NCBI GenBank assembly: GCA_017994815.1
Contig: JAGOJY010000028.1
Location: 1 to 55,687, forward strand
Length of the DNA stretch: 55,687 nucleotides
Origin: Acidobacteriota bacterium
GTDB lineage: Bacteria; Acidobacteriota; Polarisedimenticolia; J045
Direction of reading: 5' to 3'
Part shown: piece by piece, positions 41,705 through 49,088 of the stretch
How the letters are laid out: every line of letters begins with the position of its first letter
How positions within the stretch are numbered: position 1 is the stretch's first letter
The notes under the pieces: model-generated
The model's input: the letters and a program-made list of their open reading frames with translations, nothing else
Databases searched by the model: none
Told to the model about the DNA's origin: nothing
Translations under genes and position numbers: made by a program

Positions 41705-42541
41705 TCAGCGGCCCGAGCCGAGGAGCTGGGCGAACGTCGGGCGCGGCGGGGCGGCGGGGGAAGCGACCGGGGGCGGCTCGGTCGCGGAGCAGCCCATCAG
41801 GTAGCCGTAGTCCTCGGGGCGCAGCCCGGCGGCGAAATCGGCGAGGCGCACGGCGCAGTTGGGCGTGGAGTCGATGAATACCGCCGGCTCGCGGCCGCGG
41901 GCGTCGCGGAGCTTGTCGAGGTAGTCGATCCAGAACGTCGCGTCGAAACAGGCCTGCTCGAGGTCCCGCGAAACCGGCGCGCTCACCGGCCCCTGCGCGC
42001 CGAAAGGGCGCGTGAGCTCGACCGAGCCGGCCCAGCCTACCTCGTCCTGCAGCGAGGCCCGGTAGCGGGTGGCCAGGGCGTCCGGGTCGTCCGGAGCGGG
42101 GCAGAGCAAGCCGTCCGCCAACTCGCGGAAGGCGGCCGGGCCCGCCGCCCCCGTCAGGGCGTCCCACGCGTCGTCGAGGACGTCCCACACGCGGCCGAGC
42201 GCGAGCGGCAGCAGGTAGTAGCCGCGCGCGAACGCCCGCCGCGGGAAGCACGTGAACGCCGCGAACGGGAATTCGCGGAGCCCGCCCTCGTCCGTGCTGG
42301 GCCGGATCACGCCCGCGAGCAGCTCCGACGACCCGGGCAGGCCGAACGCGATCCGCCGCCGCGCGGTCTCGTTGCCGAACGCGCCGTGGCTCGCGTCCGT
42401 GCGCTCGAGCATGTCCTGCCGCCCCTGCTCGATCCACGCGACGAGCGCCGCCGCGGTGGGCAGGCTGGCGTTCAGGCGCACGTAATCGCGCGCCGAGCGG
42501 ATCTTGCCGAAGCAGCCGATGCGCAGCCCGCCGGCCTGCAT
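41705..42541 (-). CDS. tagF: T6SS post-translational regulator TagF
   Basis: A 278-aa TagF-family protein, which represses T6SS firing in other bacteria and is relieved by kinase signalling. The N-terminus is diagnostic: GCFGKIRSARDYVRLNAS, followed by LVAWIEQGRQDML and the FGLPGSSELLAGVIRPSTD strand. RYRASLQDEVGW and FWIDYLDKLRD lie in the second half. I place the start at ATG 42541; a GTG at 42550 overlaps the tssM stop (GTGA) and is the alternative, adding three residues. It is the last gene of the kinase-to-tagF run, so kinase and TagF are encoded together. Confidence 0.9.
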   Translation of the reverse strand: MQAGGLRIGCFGKIRSARDYVRLNASLPTAAALVAWIEQGRQDMLERTDASHGAFGNETARRRIAFGLPGSSELLAGVIRPSTDEGGLREFPFAAFTCFPRRAFARGYYLLPLALGRVWDVLDDAWDALTGAAGPAAFRELADGLLCPAPDDPDALATRYRASLQDEVGWAGSVELTRPFGAQGPVSAPVSRDLEQACFDATFWIDYLDKLRDARGREPAVFIDSTPNCAVRLADFAAGLRPEDYGYLMGCSATEPPPVASPAAPPRPTFAQLLGSGR

Positions 42542-42546
42542 CGCCG

Positions 42547-45500
42547 TCACCGCGAGGCGGGCGGGGGCTCGGGCAGCCCGCGCTTCACGAGGTCCAACAG
42601 CGCGGCGACCCCCTCGCCACGCACCTTGATCGTCAGCTGCATCTTTCCCTTTTCCTTCTGCCCCTCGCGGTAGGGCGCGCTGACCGTCCAGGTCACGCTG
42701 TCGTCGCTCTCGGGCTTGTACTTCGCGGCGATCATCTGCAGGGGCGCCCAGGCGCCGCTGCGCTGGGCGGCGGGCGGGGACTGCGGCTCGGGGTCCTTCC
42801 AGCCGCGGCCGAGCGCCTTCTTCTCGGCGATGAAGACGGTCACCTTGGCCGTCGGTGCGCTGCCCTCGAACAGCGGCACCGAGACCGGCGCGGCGTCGGG
42901 GTTCTCGCGGTCCCACGCGTAGGTCTGGTCGGCGAGGCCGAACAGCACGCGGTCCACGCGCAGGTCGTCCTGCAGCTTCTTCGGGTCGAACGCCACCGAC
43001 TCGACGTCGAACGAGAGCTTGAGTGGCCGCGGCTGGTCGGTGCGGGGTACGAACAGCGCCTCGGAGATCGCCTCGGCGCGCCGCAGCCAGTCCTGGGCCT
43101 CGGCCCCGAGCGAGCTGCCGCCCTGCCGCAGCGCCGTGACCAGCCCGCCCTTGGCCCCGAACACCGCCTTGACCGCCTCCGGGTCGGCGACGTTGTCGCC
43201 GGCCTCCGGCGAGAACGGGAAGCGGCCGGCGAGCCGCTCGCCGTACAGCTGCTGGACGTCGGTCCACAGCCGGTCGCCCGACTGCGAGGCCGTGCCGAGG
43301 TACGTCTCGGCGATCTGCACCGGCTGCAGGAACAGCCCCTGCAGGTTGCCCGAGGCCAGGCCCGGGCCGGCGTTCATCTGCGCCCAGCGCTTGAGCTTCA
43401 CCAGCGCGTTCTCCGGTTGTCCCGACTGCCACGCGTCGCGGAACGCCTGGCGGGCGACCGGGTCGCGATCGGCCAGGGCCAGCGAGTCGCCGAGCTCCGC
43501 CAGCATCGCCTGGTACTCGACCAGCCGCGTGTTGATGAACCCGTCGAGCCGCGCGAGCGAGTCGACCTGCGGCCCGATGGCGTCGAACGGCGGGCTGGGG
43601 GCGGAGCTGACGGCCCGCGCCGCCATCGCCGCGGGTGCGAGCGCCTCGTTCCACTCGGGGCTGGTCGCCAGCGAGGCGAGCAGCACCGGGGCCGCGCCGC
43701 GCGAGGTGTTGACCCGCAGCGCGCGCAGGTACCCGTTCCACTGGGTGGCGAAGCGGCCGCCGTAGGCCGAGACCTCGGAGCGGACGGTCGCCCCGACGCT
43801 CGCCCGCGCCGCGCGGTCGAGTCCCTCGGCCGCCGCGAGCTGCTGGTCCCACGCGCCCTTCCGCTCCTGCCAGCCTTCGGCGGTGAACTCGCGCCCGTAC
43901 GAAGCGCCGGCGACGATCAGCCCTCCTCCGCGGGGGGCGACCCTGCCGGTGGCGCGCGGCTCGCGCACCGCCTTGCCGGCCGCCGCCGCGGGCGCCGCCG
44001 CGACCTGCACCGTGGGCATCGGCACGTCGAGGCAGCGCTGCTGGATGTAGCGCTCGACGAACTTGCGGAACAGTTCGAAATCGGTCTGCGCGGCGGCGGG
44101 CAGGGTCGGGGCGCAGGCTTCCTTGCGGAACGTCTCGAACCCGTGCGCCGCGACGTCCATGTCGGACTTGAGCTGCGCCTGGATCGCCGCCAGCCGGTTC
44201 TGCAGTTCCACCGCCCGGTCGCCGATGCTCAGCGTCTTGAGCGACTCGCGGCAGTCGGTCGCGCGCTGCTCCGCGGCGGTCACGTAAGTGCGCAGCCCCG
44301 GCAGGGTCTGGTCCATGAAGCGTTGCAGGCAGTCGTTCCCCTCGTCCGGCGCGACGCGCAGCGTCTGCAGCAACTCCCACGCGCGCTCGGCCTCCTGTAC
44401 GCGGCTCTCCTTGAGCGTCTCGAGGTCGTCCTTGAGCTGGTTGAAGCGCTCGGTGAACAGCCGGTTGCGGCCGGGATCGGCCGCGGCGATCGTGCGCAAC
44501 TCGCTGAAACAGGAGAACACCTGCGCCGCCTGCGTGGCGCTGAAGCAAGACACCTGGAACTCGCCGAACCGGCTCAAGAGCGACAGGGCGTCGACGTCGG
44601 AGCAGCGCGAGCGGATCGCCTCGGCCGCCCGCGCCAGCGAGAACCCGGGCACCGGTTCCCGCTCGCCGCCCTGGCGCAGGTAGTAGGCGTACTGCCGCCG
44701 CAGCTCGCCGGCGTTCTCCGCGGCCATCTCGGCGCTGACGCGCCAGATCTGGGTCAGCGCCTCCATCTCCTCGTGCCGCTCGATGCGGCGGCCCATCGCC
44801 AGCGAGACCACGCTCTGGTACGTCTCGACGGCGGCCTGGCAGCTCACCATCTGTTCGCTGCTGCCGATCGCCGACTGCGCCTGCTGCAGCGTGGGCTGGA
44901 GCACGCGGCGCTGGAACCGGTCGCGGAACAGCGCCGCCAGCTGCGCGTCCAGGGCGCCGGGCCGGCGCAGGCCCATGCGGTTGAACACGCCGAAACCGGC
45001 GACGTCCACGTGCATGTCCATCAGCGCCCGCGTGCGCGGCAGCGCGGCGTTGACGTCGAGCCCGAGGTTGCCCGCCGGCGCGGCGTCGAGCGCGCGCGCC
45101 GCGGCCGGCGCGTTGAGCGCGATCCGGTCGTAGGCATGCCAGTTGAGCAGGAACGAGAGTCCGCTGAACAGCAGCAGCAGCGTCGCCAGCACCGCCGGGG
45201 CGAAGGCGTACAGCAGCACGCGCTTGCGCTGCAGCAGCCAGTGGACGGCGGTCCGCCCGGTCAGCCCGCGATCGCGCCCCATCACCTCGCGGAACAGCTC
45301 CAGGAGGAAGTACGCGCGCTTCGGCTCGTCGGCTTCCCCGGCGTCCTGGCCGGCGGCGACGCGGATGCCGAGCTGCTGGGCCAGCCCGGCCATCGCCGCC
45401 GTGACCGGCACGCCTTCGCCCTGCGTGCCGCTGGTGAAGTAGAAACCCCGGAACAGCGGGGCGTCCTTGACCGGGTCGGCGTAGAACAGCTCGTCGGCGA

Positions 45501-46671
45501 AGGTGGCCAACGGCTCCTGCAGCCGCTTGAACTCCTCGATGAACATGAACAGCCGCCGGGCCTGCCGCGTGCGGCCGACCCGCACCAGCATCTCCAGCCG
45601 CAGCCGGTCCAGCCGCGCGCACAGGCCGCGGAACGCCGTCGCCACGACCTGGCGCGGCTCGCCCTGCTCCGGGGCGGGGTTGCTCCAGCCGAAGACCTCG
45701 GGCCGCTTCTGCGCCATCAGGTTGCGGAAGAAGTCGACGAAGCCCTCGACCAGGTCGCACTTGCTGACCAGGAGGTACACCGGGAAGCGGAAGTGCAGCT
45801 CCTGCTGCATCAGGTCGAGGACCTCGCGGATCCGCGCGGCGTCGTCCTGCAGCGTCTGCTCGGACTCGGACAGCAGGAAGTTCGCCGGCACGACGACCAT
45901 CACGCCGTCGATCGGCCGCTGGCCCCGGTAGCGCTGCAGCAGGTGCACCAGCTCCTGCCACGACTTCTTCGAGGACTCGTCGGTGCCCTCGGAGACCCAG
46001 CGCCCGGGGGTGTCGAGGAACACCATCTCCGTCGTGAAGAAGAAATCGACGATCGAGGTGCCGCCCACGCCCTTGTAGCGGTCCTTGCGCAGCGGGAACG
46101 TCAGCCCGGAGTTCTTGACCGCGGTGCTCTTGCCGCCCTGCGAGCGGCCGACCACGAGGAACCACGGCAAGAGGTAGATGCTCTGCTTCTTGCGCCCGCC
46201 GGCCTTGGCCAGCGTCCGCAGCGCCTCGTCCATGTTGGCGCGGATCTTCGCCAGCTCCTCCTGGTCCTGCGCGCCGCCGGCCATGCCCTCGGTCAGCTTG
46301 CGCTCCAGCCGCCGCGCCCGCAGGACGACCACGAGCCAGATCGCCAGCATCACCAGCAGCACGAGGACCACGGCGATCAGCGTCGCCAGCAGCGTCTTCC
46401 ACCAGGTGACCCACGGGGGGTTGGGCAGGACGAGCAACAGGCCGACGAACTGGACCACGAAGCCGGTCCCGAGCGGGAACAGCCAGCGCGTCTGGCCGAG
46501 CACCAGCACGATGATCGAGAACGCGGCGAGCGCGAACGCCACGAGCGCGGGCCAGAGGAACGGGGCCCAGTCCTCGCCCTTGAGCAGGCCGGTGCGGAAG
46601 GCGATCGCCGCGGCGAGCGCGAGGAACGCCAGGGCCGCGGCGGGAACGAGCAGCGCGAGCAGGCGCTTCAT
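42547..46671 (-). CDS. tssM: T6SS membrane complex protein TssM (IcmF)
   Basis: A 1374-aa inner-membrane protein forming the trans-envelope channel with TssL. Two N-terminal hydrophobic hairpins (about 4-25, 38-60, 68-84 and 92-118) precede a cytoplasmic GTPase-like domain with the P-loop Gly175-Arg-Ser-Gln-Gly-Gly-Lys181-Ser182, and FLDTPGRWV (switch region). Another TM helix lies near residue 500 (VLLYAFAPAVLATLLLLFSG). The long periplasmic IcmF-related and C-terminal domains follow, ending in a segment rich in beta strands (VTWTVSAPYREGQKEKGKMQ). Length is at the upper end for the family. ATG 46671 overlaps the tssL stop (ATGA). Confidence 0.93.
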   Translation of the reverse strand: MKRLLALLVPAAALAFLALAAAIAFRTGLLKGEDWAPFLWPALVAFALAAFSIIVLVLGQTRWLFPLGTGFVVQFVGLLLVLPNPPWVTWWKTLLATLIAVVLVLLVMLAIWLVVVLRARRLERKLTEGMAGGAQDQEELAKIRANMDEALRTLAKAGGRKKQSIYLLPWFLVVGRSQGGKSTAVKNSGLTFPLRKDRYKGVGGTSIVDFFFTTEMVFLDTPGRWVSEGTDESSKKSWQELVHLLQRYRGQRPIDGVMVVVPANFLLSESEQTLQDDAARIREVLDLMQQELHFRFPVYLLVSKCDLVEGFVDFFRNLMAQKRPEVFGWSNPAPEQGEPRQVVATAFRGLCARLDRLRLEMLVRVGRTRQARRLFMFIEEFKRLQEPLATFADELFYADPVKDAPLFRGFYFTSGTQGEGVPVTAAMAGLAQQLGIRVAAGQDAGEADEPKRAYFLLELFREVMGRDRGLTGRTAVHWLLQRKRVLLYAFAPAVLATLLLLFSGLSFLLNWHAYDRIALNAPAAARALDAAPAGNLGLDVNAALPRTRALMDMHVDVAGFGVFNRMGLRRPGALDAQLAALFRDRFQRRVLQPTLQQAQSAIGSSEQMVSCQAAVETYQSVVSLAMGRRIERHEEMEALTQIWRVSAEMAAENAGELRRQYAYYLRQGGEREPVPGFSLARAAEAIRSRCSDVDALSLLSRFGEFQVSCFSATQAAQVFSCFSELRTIAAADPGRNRLFTERFNQLKDDLETLKESRVQEAERAWELLQTLRVAPDEGNDCLQRFMDQTLPGLRTYVTAAEQRATDCRESLKTLSIGDRAVELQNRLAAIQAQLKSDMDVAAHGFETFRKEACAPTLPAAAQTDFELFRKFVERYIQQRCLDVPMPTVQVAAAPAAAAGKAVREPRATGRVAPRGGGLIVAGASYGREFTAEGWQERKGAWDQQLAAAEGLDRAARASVGATVRSEVSAYGGRFATQWNGYLRALRVNTSRGAAPVLLASLATSPEWNEALAPAAMAARAVSSAPSPPFDAIGPQVDSLARLDGFINTRLVEYQAMLAELGDSLALADRDPVARQAFRDAWQSGQPENALVKLKRWAQMNAGPGLASGNLQGLFLQPVQIAETYLGTASQSGDRLWTDVQQLYGERLAGRFPFSPEAGDNVADPEAVKAVFGAKGGLVTALRQGGSSLGAEAQDWLRRAEAISEALFVPRTDQPRPLKLSFDVESVAFDPKKLQDDLRVDRVLFGLADQTYAWDRENPDAAPVSVPLFEGSAPTAKVTVFIAEKKALGRGWKDPEPQSPPAAQRSGAWAPLQMIAAKYKPESDDSVTWTVSAPYREGQKEKGKMQLTIKVRGEGVAALLDLVKRGLPEPPPASR

Positions 46672-47618
46672 GGCCGGCCGCTCCGCGGGCGTACCGCGAG
46701 CACGGCGCCCGCCAGGGGTGCGACGACCTGTTCCGCGCGCCGCGGGAGCCGGCCGGCGGCCACGAACAGGATCACGTACACGATCAGCGCGAGGGCCAGG
46801 ATCGCCAGCGACACGCCGAGCCACCAGCGGGGCAGGGGCGGGCCTTGCTGGGCGATCGGCTCGGCCTCCTGGTACCCGTCGGGGAACAGCGTCGGCTCCT
46901 TGTCCAGCGGCGCCGGCAGCAGCGTGCGCAGGGCCTTCTGCCGCAGGTCGGCCAGCTGCGTCGCCGACGTCGCCGGGTCCAGTTCCGCGTACCGGCCGCG
47001 GAAGCCCATCGCGAGGCAGGCGAGGTAGACCTCCTTGACCGCGCCGCGCCGCGGGCCGAGTTCCTCCATGCGGCGGAAGAAGTTGATCCCGCCCTCGGGG
47101 TCGCTCTGCAGCGTCAGGTGCAGCGGTTCGGCGGCCCAGCGCTCCTTCGCGTTCCACTGCGACTCGAGGACCTGCTCGTCGAGGAACATGCACAGCGCGT
47201 ACACCGCCTCGGCGGCGTCGGCCGGATCGTGGCCGTGCTCGGGCCCCTCGCTCTCGATCCGGCGCAGCGCGTCGAGCACCTGGCCGCGGAACGCCTCGTA
47301 CGCCGGGTGCACGGACGAGCCACCCTCGCGCGGCAACAGCGCGGCGCAGGCGAAGACGGGCGTGCAGAGGTCCATCAGCGTCGGCTTGGCGCGGACCACC
47401 CGCCGGCGCGGCAACGGCGCCTCGCCGGCCTCGTCCTCTTCCTCGCGCGTGCTTCGCGCGCGACGCCGCGGGGCCTGCTCCTCCTCGTCGTCGTCCACGG
47501 CGCCCCAGTCGAGGCCGGCCGCCTGCGACGAACCCCGCCCGCTGCCGCGGCGCGGGCGCGCCGGCACCTGTCCGTCCTGGTCGCGATCCCTGCGCGGGCC
47601 CCGCCTCTCGTCACGCAT
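46668..47618 (-). CDS. tssL: T6SS membrane complex protein TssL (DotU/IcmH), short type
   Basis: A 316-aa TssL. The first 75 residues are an Arg/Glu/Asp-rich disordered extension not usual in short TssLs. The DotU domain follows (LMDLCTPVFACAALLP, then YALCMFLDEQVLES and FFRRMEEL, with AVKEVYLACLAMGFRGRY as the hallmark). A single TM helix near 270-290 (WWLGVSLAILALALIVYVIL) anchors it. Only about 25 residues lie beyond the helix, so there is no peptidoglycan-binding OmpA domain. ATG 47618 is preceded by GGGAGGG. It is directly upstream of tssM with a 4-bp overlap. Confidence 0.92.
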   Translation of the reverse strand: MRDERRGPRRDRDQDGQVPARPRRGSGRGSSQAAGLDWGAVDDDEEEQAPRRRARSTREEEDEAGEAPLPRRRVVRAKPTLMDLCTPVFACAALLPREGGSSVHPAYEAFRGQVLDALRRIESEGPEHGHDPADAAEAVYALCMFLDEQVLESQWNAKERWAAEPLHLTLQSDPEGGINFFRRMEELGPRRGAVKEVYLACLAMGFRGRYAELDPATSATQLADLRQKALRTLLPAPLDKEPTLFPDGYQEAEPIAQQGPPLPRWWLGVSLAILALALIVYVILFVAAGRLPRRAEQVVAPLAGAVLAVRPRSGRP

Positions 47619-47645
47619 CAGCCCTCCCTCGTCGCGGAACGCACG

Positions 47646-49088
47646 TCACCTCGATGTGGTCACGACGCGGAACCACTCGCGGAACTCCTCCGGGAACAGC
47701 CCGGGGGACGGTGCGAACGAGCGGTCCTCCGCCAGCGCCGCCCGGGCTTGCGCCTGCGCGTCCTGCTCGAGCAGCCGCAGGAGCGCGGCGTCACCCTCGT
47801 CCGTCGCCCGCTGCTTGAGGTACAGGAAGTACGACAGGCTCCCGCGCGCGAGCGCCGCCGCGCCGTTGGCCCGGCCGAACGCACCCTCCGCCACTGCCGC
47901 GCGCAGTCGCACGATCGCCCCGTCCAGCGCGCCCGCGGCGAGCTGGCCGAACGCCTCCTTGAGCGGCGGCAGCGCCGTCGCGGGCCACGGCGCGACCTCC
48001 GCCTGGGTCGGCGGCGCGACGGGAGGCGGCTCGGTGACCGCTTGCGTGGCCGTCGGGCGCGGCTTGACGGGGCGCGGCTGGTTCAGCTCGGCCATCCGCT
48101 TGGCGAGAACGCCCTCGAACTGCGCCAGCGCGTTCCAGTCCGGCCAGGCCGGGCCCGCGCACCACGCGGGCGGCGGGAGCTTGCTCGACAGCCCGAGCGC
48201 GCACAGCTTGCCGACGAGCGCGGACCTGGACCCGTGCAGCGCCTCGTCGCAGGCCTGCACCTGGGCCCGCCAGTTCGGGATCGCCAGCGAGGGCTCGCGC
48301 GCGCACGCGCCGAGGGCGGCGGCGGGGTCGGCGTCGAGGTAGCCCGGCCACGGCGGCCGCGCGAACGGCTCGAGCGCGGCCCGCGCCGCCTGCAGCCGCT
48401 GCCCGGCCAGCCGGCGCAGCGGCTCGACGTTTTCCTCGATGGCGGCGCGCAGCGGCGTCGCGGGCAAGGCCTCGAGCCGCTCCAGCGCCGCGGCCGCGGC
48501 CTGGCGCGCCGGGCCGTCGAACCCCGAGTCCGCGCCGCCGGCCCAGCGCGCGAACGCCACGGCGGCGTCGCGCTGGGCCGCGGTGTCGCGGCGCTCGCGC
48601 ACCTCGGCCGACAGGCTGTCGTAGAGCTGCTTGGCCCGGCCCGTGCCCAGGTCGGCCTCGCGCGCGAGGCAGCGCTCCGCCTTCTCGTACTCGGACCGCG
48701 CCACGTAGGTCCGCGCCAGGTAGACGTACGGGTGATACGCGAAATCACCCTTGTCGGTCTGGATGAACCCCGGCTCGGGCTGCCGCGCGATCGCCCACTT
48801 CAGCGCCTGCCGCGCGTGGTCGAGGTTGGCGCCGCGCTCGATCTCCTTGATCGCGGTCTCGAAGTGCTGCTTGAGCTCGCGCAACATCCGCAGGGCCTCG
48901 ATCGCCGCCTCTTTCTTGTCGCTGTAGAGTCCCTTCTCGACCTTCGTCAGCTCCCGCGGGTCGAACTCCTTGCGCGCGTCGTCCCAGTCCTTCTGCGTGC
49001 GGAACTGCCACGGCTCGTCGCCGACCTGCGCCGCGGCCGGCAGCGCCGCGGCCAGCAGGAGCGCCAGCACCGCCCCCGGCCACTTCAC
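47646..49088 (-). CDS. Exported helical protein of unknown function (T6SS operon)
   Basis: A 480-aa protein starting with GTG 49088, overlapping the kinase stop by GTGA. It has a signal peptide (KWPGAVLALLLAAALPAAAQ) with an AAA-type cleavage site and no lipobox Cys, so it should be periplasmic. The mature part is almost all helical: a charged N-terminal region (FRTQKDWDDARKEFDPREL), TPR-like pairs (YVYLARTYVARSEYEKAERC), a middle with several Cys residues, a Pro-rich linker (about 345-375) and a final helical domain ending PEEFREWFRVVTTSR. I do not recognise the family. Position between the kinase and tssL suggests a sensor or envelope partner for the kinase. Confidence 0.78.
   Translation of the reverse strand: MKWPGAVLALLLAAALPAAAQVGDEPWQFRTQKDWDDARKEFDPRELTKVEKGLYSDKKEAAIEALRMLRELKQHFETAIKEIERGANLDHARQALKWAIARQPEPGFIQTDKGDFAYHPYVYLARTYVARSEYEKAERCLAREADLGTGRAKQLYDSLSAEVRERRDTAAQRDAAVAFARWAGGADSGFDGPARQAAAAALERLEALPATPLRAAIEENVEPLRRLAGQRLQAARAALEPFARPPWPGYLDADPAAALGACAREPSLAIPNWRAQVQACDEALHGSRSALVGKLCALGLSSKLPPPAWCAGPAWPDWNALAQFEGVLAKRMAELNQPRPVKPRPTATQAVTEPPPVAPPTQAEVAPWPATALPPLKEAFGQLAAGALDGAIVRLRAAVAEGAFGRANGAAALARGSLSYFLYLKQRATDEGDAALLRLLEQDAQAQARAALAEDRSFAPSPGLFPEEFREWFRVVTTSR

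Noticed and set aside
43417..47028. 1203-codon plus-strand frame opposite tssM
   Set aside because: Low-complexity antisense product; TssM with TM helices and P-loop is on the other strand.
47646..49088. 480-aa exported protein as a TssJ homologue
   Set aside because: It has a signal peptide but no lipobox Cys, and is much longer and helical. It is kept only as a possible functional substitute.
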